Assembly (NCBI GenBank): GCA_002428985.1
Contig: DIYL01000005.1
Coordinates: 62,001 to 126,000, forward strand
Origin: Anaerolineales bacterium UBA6055
GTDB lineage: Bacteria > Chloroflexota > Anaerolineae > Aggregatilineales > Phototrophicaceae
Direction: 5' to 3'
DNA: 64,000 nt
In this document: piece by piece, positions 44,064 through 52,314 of the stretch
How positions within the stretch are numbered: position 1 is the stretch's first letter
Layout: each line of letters opens with the position of its first letter
Program-made: the position numbers and the translations under genes
Notes under the pieces: model-generated
Databases searched by the model: none
Told to the model about the DNA's origin: nothing
The model's input: the letters and a program-made list of their open reading frames with translations, nothing else

Positions 44064-45401
44064 ATGGTTATCAAAGACCACCCAACAATTAAAGCTGTTA
44101 AAGAACGCGGTCAACCGGTTGATCAAATCCAACGTCCATTATCGACAGCATGGTTACGCGAGATGATGCTGGAAGCAGGCGCCGATGATGTTGGATTTGT
44201 GAGTATTGACCGACCCGAACTTGGCGATCAACGCGAGGATTTGTTTAAGTTGTATCCGGCAGTGAAGACGGTTGTGTCGTTTGTGGTGCGCATGCATCGC
44301 GAAAATGTTCGTGCGCCGTTGCGGTCTGTTGCAAATAACGAATTTCATACAACAGGGCATCTGGTCAATGATGTTGCGCGAGATGTTGTGCATAAATTAT
44401 CGGATATGGGAGTGCGTGCATTAAATCCGCCAATGGCCTTCCCGATGGAAGCGGAACGATTTCCTGATGAAAAAACATGGACAATCTCACATAAGCCAAT
44501 TGCTGTGGCGGCTGGTTTGGGACAGATGGGCATCCACCGTAATGTGATTCATCCAAAGTTTGGGAACTTCATCTTGCTCGGCGCGATTTTGCTGGCGGAT
44601 GAGGTTACTGAAGAACAAGAACCGATTGACTATAATCCGTGCTTTGAATGTAAGTTATGTGTGGCGGCGTGTCCAGTTGGTGCAATTGGTGCAGATGGGT
44701 GGTTTGACTTTAACGCGTGTTATACGCATAACTATCGTGAATTTTTGGGTGGATTCGTCAGCTTTGTCGATATGATTACCGATAGCAACAGTTCATATGA
44801 CTATAGCAAGATGATGACCAAGGGCGAGACTGTTTCGATGTGGCAGAGCCTTGCGTATGGACCGAACTACAAAGCGGCATATTGCATGGCAGTGTGCCCA
44901 GCGGGTGAAGATGTTATTGGCCCGTATCTCGATGACAAACGTGGGTTTTTGCAGGATGTCGTCAAACCACTACAAGAAAAAGAAGAGACGATTTATGTCA
45001 CCAAAGGGTCAGATGCGGAGGCGTTTGTCCAGAAACGTTATCCGCACAAAACTGTCAAACAAGTAACCAATGGTGCAGGCGTTTCGACGATTCGTGGCTT
45101 TACCGACAATATGGTGCATTTCTTCCAACGTGGTAATTCTAAAGGGCTGAATGCTACCTATCATTTCAAATTTACTGGGAAAGACCCCATCGATATCACA
45201 GTGATTATTCGTGATCAAAGCATTGAAAAAATTGAAGGGTTAGTCGGTGAGGCAGACCTCACGATGACGGCGGATGGTGAGGCGTGGGTGCGTTTCCTCA
45301 ATCGTAAAATGACGGGTGTATTTGCCTTTGTGACGCGTAAGATTCGGATTGAAGGTAATCCGAGTTTGTTGATTGCCTTTGGGAACTGTTTCCCATTTTA
45401 A
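44064..45401 (+). CDS. 4Fe-4S reductase-like protein fused to an SCP2-like domain
   Basis: 445 residues, AAGGAG before the ATG. The N-terminal 330 residues resemble epoxyqueuosine reductase/reductive dehalogenase-type iron-sulfur proteins: AGADDVGFVSIDRPEL, AVAAGLGQMGIHRNVIHPKF, then CFECKLCVAACPVGAIG (a full 4Fe-4S motif) and YCMAVCPAGED as part of a second site. Residues about 345-445 look like an SCP2 sterol-carrier domain (TYHFKFTGKDPIDITVIIRD, TMTADGEAWVRFLNRKMTG, RKIRIEGNPSLL). The fusion suggests a redox step on a hydrophobic or sterol-like molecule; the upstream SDR may act on the same compound. No cobalamin-binding motif was seen. Confidence 0.82.
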   Translation: MVIKDHPTIKAVKERGQPVDQIQRPLSTAWLREMMLEAGADDVGFVSIDRPELGDQREDLFKLYPAVKTVVSFVVRMHRENVRAPLRSVANNEFHTTGHLVNDVARDVVHKLSDMGVRALNPPMAFPMEAERFPDEKTWTISHKPIAVAAGLGQMGIHRNVIHPKFGNFILLGAILLADEVTEEQEPIDYNPCFECKLCVAACPVGAIGADGWFDFNACYTHNYREFLGGFVSFVDMITDSNSSYDYSKMMTKGETVSMWQSLAYGPNYKAAYCMAVCPAGEDVIGPYLDDKRGFLQDVVKPLQEKEETIYVTKGSDAEAFVQKRYPHKTVKQVTNGAGVSTIRGFTDNMVHFFQRGNSKGLNATYHFKFTGKDPIDITVIIRDQSIEKIEGLVGEADLTMTADGEAWVRFLNRKMTGVFAFVTRKIRIEGNPSLLIAFGNCFPF

Positions 45402-45446
45402 ATCATACGGGACGCTTGTAAACTGACGAACAGGAGATGGTATCGG

Positions 45447-45471
45447 GCTGTAGGTTAAGTATTCCTACAGC
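45447..45471 (+). repeat. Hairpin between the ferredoxin-SCP2 and TetR genes (GTAGG-type palindrome)
   Basis: GCTGTAGG (45447-45454) pairs with CCTACAGC (45464-45471), 9-nt loop. It lies 46 nt after the ferredoxin-SCP2 stop and 34 nt before the TetR ATG. It could lower TetR expression relative to the upstream enzymes, or be one of the dispersed palindromes. Confidence 0.6.
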
Positions 45472-45504
45472 TTCAATTTACTTAGTCTGAATTTGAGAAT
45501 CACT

Positions 45505-46095
45505 ATGCCACCAAAACCTAAATATGAGAATCTAAAAGAAGCTTGCATTGAAGAAGCGATTAAGATCATTCAATCCGATGGAATTGAGAAACTGAGCCTG
45601 CGTCAAGTCTCACGACGTCTAGGCGTATCACATCAAGCACCGTATAAGCATTTCCCAAGTCGTGATCATATTCTGGCTGAGGTTGTCAGCCGGATGTATA
45701 AGACGTTTGCGGATCATATGAGAACGATGCCCAAAACGGATAACCCATATGATGATTTGCGTGGGATGGGACAGGCATACCTAGGGTTTGCTGTGACGCA
45801 TCCACTCGAATATCAGTTGATGTTCAACACGCCATTACCGCCTAGTCATGAACATCCTGATATGATGAAAAATGCTCAGCAAGCATTGGGTTTGGTACAG
45901 GATTGTCTAGAGCGAATGGGGCATCCTCACCCCCAAGAAACAGCCTTATTTATCTGGTCAGTGATGCATGGATGGTCAAGTTTATTGCAGGGGCAAGCCT
46001 TAGATACAATCGACTTAGATCAAGAGGCGATAGAACATGCTACTAATCATATTCTAGATCAGATTCGGCTGGCATTAACGAACCCAGATCTATAA
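45505..46095 (+). CDS. TetR/AcrR family transcriptional repressor
   Basis: 196 residues from the ATG at 45505; an in-frame TTG at 45493 is possible. N-terminal TetR helix-turn-helix: ACIEEAIKIIQSDGIEKLSL, RQVSRRLGVSHQAPYKHFPS, RDHILAEVVSRMY. The C-terminal part (YLGFAVTHPLEYQLMF, then WSVMHGWSSLLQGQALDTI) matches the TetR_C_13/WHG-like ligand-binding domain. It closes a unit with an SDR and a ferredoxin-SCP2 protein, headed by two copies of a GACAgTGTC palindrome. It most likely represses that unit until a small-molecule inducer, perhaps a substrate of these enzymes, is present. Confidence 0.92.
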   Translation: MPPKPKYENLKEACIEEAIKIIQSDGIEKLSLRQVSRRLGVSHQAPYKHFPSRDHILAEVVSRMYKTFADHMRTMPKTDNPYDDLRGMGQAYLGFAVTHPLEYQLMFNTPLPPSHEHPDMMKNAQQALGLVQDCLERMGHPHPQETALFIWSVMHGWSSLLQGQALDTIDLDQEAIEHATNHILDQIRLALTNPDL

Positions 46096-46194
46096 TTTTG
46101 TAGGATCGAGCATAGGTAAACCGTTAATTTCAAAATAAGGGTTGTCTGATAGAATAGGGGCATGTATCCGAGGTTTGAATTTAGAAAATAAAAC

Positions 46195-47709
46195 ATGAAA
46201 ATTTTGCTTGTTGTTTCCATGATAGCCAGTATTTTTTTTGTAGCATGTACCCCTACCGAAGAAGAACCACGCTTTATTGAAATTGAAAATGAGCCGGCAC
46301 CGGCTAATGTGATTTTTGTGACCCCGACGGTTGCGCCAACAATGGTGCCGACAGCGGTGCGCTTTATACCGTCTGCAACCCCCACAGAAACAGTTGAACC
46401 GTCACCGACACCGACTATTACTGCAACAGTCGATGTGTCAGTCATGTGTGATGCGATTGTGGAAAACTTGTATACCGAAGCTAGTAATTTGTGTCTATCA
46501 GGTCCAACAGGATATTTCTGCAATGGTGGATTGCCACCGATTGCTGAACCAGAAGGGCCTGCAGCTAATGGACTCGGTGTGGTTGGTGCTCTGATTGAAG
46601 CCAGTGAAATTGATAGTGTGCGTACATCCCCGCTGGCGACGAACAATAGTGGTGGTGTTGTGTGGTTGCGCCTTGAGGAAGACATCAAGCTGGATGCGTT
46701 GATGATTGGTGACGTTCAGATTACAAATGCCGTTCCACCCGGTAGTGAGTTCCCTAAATGGCAGAATTTTATATTGGAAAGTCATATGTCACCTAGCGGA
46801 TGCGAGGGTATACAAGATGTTGGTGTAGTAGTTGCGCAGGGCTTGTATGGTCAGACGACACGTATTGTCGTCAACGGGGTCTCGTTGGATATTAACGGGA
46901 CGGTTGTCATTTTGACGCAGGGAACAACGACTAAGTTCATGGCGATTGAGGGACAAGCACGGGTGATTAGTTTTGGTCAGCCAGCTGTGTTGAATGCTGG
47001 GATGCAGATGAATATTGATTATAACCCTGGCGATTGGACGAGTCCGATTGGCTTACCCGGAAACCCGATTGTGATGGAATACGATCTGATTAAGCACTTG
47101 CCGATTGTGCTGTTTGATCGCCCTGTAGAAATCCCACAAGCTGGTTATGTCGAGACGCAAGGGCGCGTCAATATGCGGACAGGACCGGATATTAACTCGC
47201 AGTTGTTATTCCAAGTGCCAGCGGGCGAAGTCATGAGTGTGTTGGGTGTTAGCACCGACCGCGCATGGTATCACATCCGGCTAGGGAATGGTGAAACAGG
47301 CTGGATGAGTGCCGAGTTACTTTCGCAGAGTGTCGGGATTATCCAGAATGTATACGATAGTACGCCTGTGCCACCGCAACGTCTGGGTGATTTGGCAAGT
47401 AAAGCCAGCGTGATTGTGTCGCAGGGTGGTAATTTACGTGAGGCGCCGGATGTCGGATTTGGTGTGAAGCAGACGATTCCATTTGGTGCAGAAGTTGAGT
47501 TAATCGCACGTAGTCCGTATAGTCCGTGGGTTAAGGTGGTTGCAGGTGATCAAACGGGTTGGATGGCGTTGATTACGATTGAAACAGAGTCCGTGATTAA
47601 CTCACTCCCGATTGATTATCAAGTTCCGTTGCCACCGCGCGCGACGCCGACTCCATCATTTAGCTTTGGTGGTGGTCACGCGTATCCTGATCCGAATGGT
47701 GGGTTCTAA
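46195..47709 (+). CDS. Lipoprotein with FecR-like region and two SH3b domains
   Basis: 504 residues. Signal peptide with lipobox FFVACT (C18 would be lipidated). A Thr/Pro-rich stalk (about 40-82) leads to a domain with several Cys (SVMCDAIVENLYTEASNLCL and TGYFCNGG). A beta-rich FecR-like section follows (RIVVNGVSLDINGTVVILTQ, KFMAIEGQARVISFGQPAVL). Two bacterial SH3 domains close the protein, near 330-385 (GRVNMRTGPDINSQLLFQVP, WYHIRLGNGETGWM) and 410-470 (GGNLREAPDVGFGVKQTIPF, WVKVVAGDQTGWM). It sits on the outer face of the membrane and may bind cell-wall material; no enzymatic domain is seen. A strong terminator follows. Confidence 0.88.
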   Translation: MKILLVVSMIASIFFVACTPTEEEPRFIEIENEPAPANVIFVTPTVAPTMVPTAVRFIPSATPTETVEPSPTPTITATVDVSVMCDAIVENLYTEASNLCLSGPTGYFCNGGLPPIAEPEGPAANGLGVVGALIEASEIDSVRTSPLATNNSGGVVWLRLEEDIKLDALMIGDVQITNAVPPGSEFPKWQNFILESHMSPSGCEGIQDVGVVVAQGLYGQTTRIVVNGVSLDINGTVVILTQGTTTKFMAIEGQARVISFGQPAVLNAGMQMNIDYNPGDWTSPIGLPGNPIVMEYDLIKHLPIVLFDRPVEIPQAGYVETQGRVNMRTGPDINSQLLFQVPAGEVMSVLGVSTDRAWYHIRLGNGETGWMSAELLSQSVGIIQNVYDSTPVPPQRLGDLASKASVIVSQGGNLREAPDVGFGVKQTIPFGAEVELIARSPYSPWVKVVAGDQTGWMALITIETESVINSLPIDYQVPLPPRATPTPSFSFGGGHAYPDPNGGF

Positions 47710-47723
47710 AAGAAGGTAAAAGT

Positions 47724-47755
47724 GGGACGTGACGTTTAGGCGCCGTCCCGTTTTT
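47724..47755 (+). terminator. Rho-independent terminator after the SH3b lipoprotein gene
   Basis: GGGACG (47724-47729) pairs with CGTCCC (47744-47749), then GTTTTTG. Loop of 14 nt. It separates the lipoprotein gene from the ATP-grasp-like gene. Confidence 0.75.
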
Positions 47756-47786
47756 GTTTATGAGTTGGAACGATGAGGAAATTCAG

Positions 47787-48824
47787 ATGACTAAACGTGT
47801 TGCGCTGTTATGGTATGGTGAGGTATCCGATGATAATCCGGTGATTGGTGGACGTGATCGACTGAGACCGCTGTATGATGCGCTGGTAAACCGTGGTGTT
47901 CAGGTTAATTCGATTCCGTATACGCATGAACGTCACGAAACTGTCGCTGAACAGTTGCGAATATACGACGGCATGATGGTATGGATGAACCCGATTGAAG
48001 CAGGTCAAAGTCGGGCGCGTTTAGATGATTTGTTGGCCGAATTGGTGAGCGACGGCGTTACAGTCAGTGCGCGACCCGACATCATCCAGATGATGGGGAC
48101 GAAGGCTGTCATTTATAAGACCCGCGAGATGGAATGGGGAACAGAAAGTTATCTCTATGACGATTATGATGACTTCTTAGAAATATTCCCTGCACGATTG
48201 GCAAACCTTGGAACGCGCGTGTTAAAACAAGGGCGCGGTAGCTCGGGGGATGGTGTCTGGAAAATTGAATTCGCGTCGGCGGATGCAACCTCGTTGGATA
48301 GCGATGTACATGTGATGAATGCTGGCGATGATGCGACTGTAACAACACCTTTAGCTACACTTATGGCGGATTGGAAATCAGATTTTTCAGATGGTGGCTA
48401 TCTCGTCGAACAACCATTTTTGTCGCGGGTTAGCGAAGGCATGATCCGTTGTTATATGAATGCGAATCGTGTGATCGGTATCTTGCATCAATTACCGAAG
48501 TCCGGCGGAATGAATGTCTCACGGTCGGGTTTATTTGTCAAAGATGGCTTGCCTGAGGGAATGGCTGTACACAATCCAAACAGTTCCCAATATACCACGC
48601 TCAAAACGAAACTCGAAACTGAGTGGATTGATACAATGTGTCAGATGCTGGATATGGATGTGCAATCGCTCCCTGTGTTGTGGGATATCGATTTTATTAT
48701 GGGCGACAAAACTGAATCTGGCGAAGATACCTATTTGCTATGTGAAATTAATGTCAGTTCGGTATCTCCGCCATCAATTGCCCCATTTGATCAATTAGCC
48801 GAAACGTTGATTCAGCGATTGTGA
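47787..48824 (+). CDS. Cj0069-family ATP-grasp-like protein
   Basis: 345 residues from the ATG at 47787 (GAGG 9 nt upstream); earlier in-frame starts at 47754 and 47760 fall next to the terminator T-run. RVALLWYGEVSDDNPVIGGR opens the protein. The ATP-grasp-like core includes TRVLKQGRGSSGDGVWKIEF (the nucleotide-binding loop), GGYLVEQPFLSRVSEGMIRC, and VLWDIDFIMGDKTESGEDTY with LLCEINVSSVSPPS (the metal-binding E and N). The whole matches my recollection of the uncharacterised Cj0069 family. A carboxylate-amine ligase activity is possible from the fold, but substrates are unknown. Confidence 0.78.
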   Translation: MTKRVALLWYGEVSDDNPVIGGRDRLRPLYDALVNRGVQVNSIPYTHERHETVAEQLRIYDGMMVWMNPIEAGQSRARLDDLLAELVSDGVTVSARPDIIQMMGTKAVIYKTREMEWGTESYLYDDYDDFLEIFPARLANLGTRVLKQGRGSSGDGVWKIEFASADATSLDSDVHVMNAGDDATVTTPLATLMADWKSDFSDGGYLVEQPFLSRVSEGMIRCYMNANRVIGILHQLPKSGGMNVSRSGLFVKDGLPEGMAVHNPNSSQYTTLKTKLETEWIDTMCQMLDMDVQSLPVLWDIDFIMGDKTESGEDTYLLCEINVSSVSPPSIAPFDQLAETLIQRL

Positions 48825-48831
48825 TCGGATG

Positions 48832-51204
48832 TTAGCGCACCTCGATTGTGCCTAATGGTACAGTATCTCCGACATTTTCGCCTTCAGCATTGATGATGGT
48901 GGGACGATAGCCGTTGCCACATTCTCCCGGTGGCATGAGTGCACACGTATATAACCCGACGTACAGTTGATATTCTCCGGCTTGTAAATTGTCTGGCAGA
49001 TTTAAATCATAGGTGTCGATGATATAACCATCGGGTGACCACCACTCACTGATTGCGCGTCCCCCGGGGTGTAGTTTGTCGATTTGGGCGACGGGTGGAC
49101 CACCTGTTGACACATGCAAAAAGCTCGAAAAATCAACGTCACTTGGCTCTTCGGCATACCAATACACTGTCAGAATGAGGCGATCTCCTGCATCGAATGT
49201 GCGGCTGTTGAGACTATAACCGAGCACGTTTAGGGTGTCATCGAGGGTGAAGGATTCATCAATTGTTGCTGGAATGGCTTCACCAGCAGGTGAATTCAAC
49301 CATGCAATCCCCTCACGATAGAGTGCCAAAACCATTACGAGTGCCAAAATGCCACCGATGACAACCCCAATCAGTGTTGATTGCGATAGTGCTGGTATCG
49401 TCCAGTAAGGGCGTGGATAGAAGCTTAGGCGACGGATGAAAAACATCGCGATAACTGTCAGCAAAATAGAACTGAGTGAGACAAGATTGCCTAAATCACG
49501 GGCAGGGGTTGAGCCTAAAAATACCCGCAGTGTATGGTCGCCTTCGGGAATTGTAACTGTGATAAAGCCGTGATTGGGTGATGGGGTAATATCAACTGTT
49601 TCGCCATTGAGTGTGGCTGTCCAACCGACCCAGTAAAAATTATAGATTTCGACTTGGAAGCCTGCTTGTGCATTGATTTGCCATTCCATCATCTGTGGTG
49701 AATTGGAAATGAACTCGACTGTGTTGACATCAGGGACAACCGTATAATTTAATTTATCGATTGGATAACCATCAGCATAATCGTCGATTAGCGATTGGGT
49801 TGCTGCAGGCATACTGAATGTATTGGCGGGGCGATATTCATCAGTGAAGGTTGTACCCATTTGTAATCCAGCTTGTTCACTCGCGTGATACGCTGAGATT
49901 GAGGTATCGATGTCGGTGTTTGTCCACTCTGGGACATAATAGAGTGGAATCACGGACACAATTGGTAATGCGATAATAACAGCGATAAGACCAGTCTGTA
50001 ACGGACGTGACAATTTCTCTAACCAGATAGCATTCAATCCCGCCAAAATCGCTAGACATGCAGCAACAGGGCCGAGCAATCGCCACGGGAATTGTAAGAG
50101 TTGTAACGGGCTTAAAAATTCCCAGAATCCGGCTGAGGCTGGTGTAACGAGCCAGATCATAAATAAACCGAGCAATGTAAAATACAACGCCCCGATATAG
50201 TTTTTGGGATGGGGTGAGCGATGACCGCGAGTGTAAAGCCACAGTGCCGAGAGTCCACCTATCAATGCGAGTCCCCATTGTGCAACCCCCAGGATGGTCA
50301 GTTCTTTGAGCCCGTTAATTGCACCTGCATCGTAGCGAGGTGTGAACATGAGTAAGTCACCCCACGGCACAAAGAAATTGCGGTAATCGAGTAAGGATAC
50401 ACCAATTAAATTCTGGAGGCTGACGGAAGTGTTTTCTAATATCACAGGTAACCAGAAACTTGCTGACACGCCCACCCCAAGAATAATTGCTGATAGTGTT
50501 ATGAGTGTCGCTTTCCAGTTGGATTGACCAGAGCGACGATTAATGATTGGAATGAGGCTTTCCCAAATTACCCAACCGAGTACTAGCACTGTCAATGTAA
50601 GTGCCATCAGATTGTGGGCATTGATGAGGGCGACTTGCAACAGCACAACCCACAAAAATTTGAGAGGGGTTGGTTTATCACGCAACGTGGATACGCACCA
50701 TAGAATAAATGGGAAAATTCCAAACGCTAGTAATTCGGGATATGTACCACGGGCATAGGTTTCGGTAAACATGATATACGGGCTGTAGACATAAACGAGA
50801 CCGACGATAATGCCTGCGAGTCGTCCCATCCGACCTTTAACAAATAGATACATCCCACTACTACAACCGAGTAGGCTAAGCATGAGAACGGTGCGGAGTG
50901 CATCTAAAGCAGTCATGTTAAAGATGCCGATGAGACTGCTCGTGATGTAGTAAGTTAAGCTGGCATAAAAATGAAACAGAGGCGACCCGTATCCGAAGTA
51001 TAACCCTTCTGCCCATGAGGGGAATAACAGCCCGTTTTGCCAGCTACGGTGCATTTCGCCAACACGGTAGGTATGATAAAGCACATCAGACCCGTTGGGT
51101 AATCCGACATTTGAGATTAGGGGGATGGCTGTAAATAGGGTCAGGATGAGGACAAGAATGAGTCCCCAATCGAGTCGGAATTGTGGTGTGGATGCATTAT
51201 TCAT
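48832..51204 (-). CDS. Polytopic membrane protein, 6-pyruvoyl-tetrahydropterin synthase-related family
   Basis: 790 residues with about 13 TM helices. The first outer loop (NVGLPNGSDVLYHTYRVGEM, then GLLFPSWAEGLYFGYGSPLF) and the Asp in it match the PTPS_related/GT-C-like family. Despite the name, these are GT-C-fold membrane proteins thought to be glycosyltransferases that use lipid-linked sugars. The outer part after residue 430 is beta-rich (NSPQMMEWQINAQAGFQVEI, TVTIPEGDHTLRVFLGSTP), and a C-terminal beta-sandwich follows the last TM (DESFTLDDTLNVLGYSLNSR). The gene is convergent with the Cj0069-like gene, 7 nt apart. Donor and acceptor are unknown. Confidence 0.83.
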   Translation of the reverse strand: MNNASTPQFRLDWGLILVLILTLFTAIPLISNVGLPNGSDVLYHTYRVGEMHRSWQNGLLFPSWAEGLYFGYGSPLFHFYASLTYYITSSLIGIFNMTALDALRTVLMLSLLGCSSGMYLFVKGRMGRLAGIIVGLVYVYSPYIMFTETYARGTYPELLAFGIFPFILWCVSTLRDKPTPLKFLWVVLLQVALINAHNLMALTLTVLVLGWVIWESLIPIINRRSGQSNWKATLITLSAIILGVGVSASFWLPVILENTSVSLQNLIGVSLLDYRNFFVPWGDLLMFTPRYDAGAINGLKELTILGVAQWGLALIGGLSALWLYTRGHRSPHPKNYIGALYFTLLGLFMIWLVTPASAGFWEFLSPLQLLQFPWRLLGPVAACLAILAGLNAIWLEKLSRPLQTGLIAVIIALPIVSVIPLYYVPEWTNTDIDTSISAYHASEQAGLQMGTTFTDEYRPANTFSMPAATQSLIDDYADGYPIDKLNYTVVPDVNTVEFISNSPQMMEWQINAQAGFQVEIYNFYWVGWTATLNGETVDITPSPNHGFITVTIPEGDHTLRVFLGSTPARDLGNLVSLSSILLTVIAMFFIRRLSFYPRPYWTIPALSQSTLIGVVIGGILALVMVLALYREGIAWLNSPAGEAIPATIDESFTLDDTLNVLGYSLNSRTFDAGDRLILTVYWYAEEPSDVDFSSFLHVSTGGPPVAQIDKLHPGGRAISEWWSPDGYIIDTYDLNLPDNLQAGEYQLYVGLYTCALMPPGECGNGYRPTIINAEGENVGDTVPLGTIEVR

Positions 51205-51267
51205 AGGCTATGTTTTGCTTGTCTCCGGTATTGCGGTGATGGTTTGTTTCTGATTATGTATCGAGAC

Positions 51268-51410
51268 ATTCTAGCAAAGTTGTAGGTAAGTCGTCACCCT
51301 GATTGTGTATCCATTAAGTGTTGATGTTGTTTGATGTGTAATTGGCTGAGTTGCTACTGGTCATTAATGAGATGTGTATTCTAGCAAAATTGCTGTAAAG
51401 TCGTTACTCT
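51268..51410. repeat. Imperfect 33-bp direct repeat upstream of the peroxiredoxin-CSD gene
   Basis: 51268-51300 and 51378-51410 agree at 26 of 33 positions, both beginning ATTCTAGCAAA and containing AAGTCGT. The second copy ends 34 nt before the ATG at 51445. It may be a duplicated promoter or operator; no certain -10/-35 is seen. The whole 240-nt interval to the divergent gene at 51204 holds nothing else that I can name. Confidence 0.5.
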
Positions 51411-51444
51411 AAACAAACAATCAGTCTAGATGGATTAGAGAACC

Positions 51445-52269
51445 ATGACACATCTCACAGTTGGCGATGCATTCCCCGACATTCAATTGCCTAATCATAA
51501 CCAACGGTTTCGACAGGTATCTGGCTATACAGCTCCACCAGAGATCGGTCGTCGCCTTGGATTTAAGGATGGGTATCCGCTCATTGTGATATTTTATCGA
51601 GGGTATTTTTGTCCCCGTGACCAACAACAATTTCGAATGTTGGTGGACTTTCAGGATGAACTTAATGTGAATTATTGTCGTATGCTGAGTGTAGCTGTGC
51701 AGCCATCGGATGTTCAGGCGGCGTTTCGTGCTGGTCTTGGTGCGAATTGGGATTTTCTGGCTGATGTGAATAGAGAGGTTGTTAATCAACTTGGCTTGCT
51801 TGACCGGACTGAGGGCGAATATGCTGATGTAGCACGACCTTACACATTTGTTCTGCGACCTGATTTAACTATTCATAGTGCATATGATGGCTGGTATTTT
51901 GTGGGACGACCCACACTCGAGGAATTGCGCCATGATCTGCGTGAAATTATGCGTGGGTTGAGCTATTATCCGTATGATGTTTGGGATATAGATGATGTAA
52001 AACAAATTCGGATTCCACAAACTGCTTGGCGAGACGGCATTTATGATGAAAATCTGGCGACAGAAACAGGCATTGTCCATACATTTGATATACAATCAGG
52101 CAATGGTATGATCCAGCACAATGTAACAGGGGATCTGATTTTCTTTAACTTTACATCAATTCCGGGTGAAGGGTATCGTACTGTTCGTGCAGGATTACAG
52201 GTACGCTTTGAAATTGTCGAGACTGCTACAGGTTTGGTTGCACGTAATATTTTGAAACTAGATAATTAA
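51445..52269 (+). CDS. Peroxiredoxin-like protein fused to a cold-shock-like domain
   Basis: 274 residues. The N-terminal 175 are a thioredoxin-fold AhpC/TSA-like domain (VGDAFPDIQLPNHNQRF, PLIVIFYRGYFCPRDQQQF) with C56 at the peroxidatic position and C78 following in NVNYCRML. The usual P-x-x-x-T/S-x-x-C is altered (RGYFC), as in the peroxiredoxin-like redoxin group. Residues about 205-270 read TGIVHTFDIQSGNGMIQHNV, then DLIFFNFTSI and AGLQVRFEIVET, the pattern of a cold-shock OB fold. It suggests a redox protein that also binds RNA or another partner. Confidence 0.75.
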   Translation: MTHLTVGDAFPDIQLPNHNQRFRQVSGYTAPPEIGRRLGFKDGYPLIVIFYRGYFCPRDQQQFRMLVDFQDELNVNYCRMLSVAVQPSDVQAAFRAGLGANWDFLADVNREVVNQLGLLDRTEGEYADVARPYTFVLRPDLTIHSAYDGWYFVGRPTLEELRHDLREIMRGLSYYPYDVWDIDDVKQIRIPQTAWRDGIYDENLATETGIVHTFDIQSGNGMIQHNVTGDLIFFNFTSIPGEGYRTVRAGLQVRFEIVETATGLVARNILKLDN

Positions 52270-52314
52270 GACAAAACGGTCAACGCAGATGTTGTGCCCA
52301 AAATAGGATTGAGA

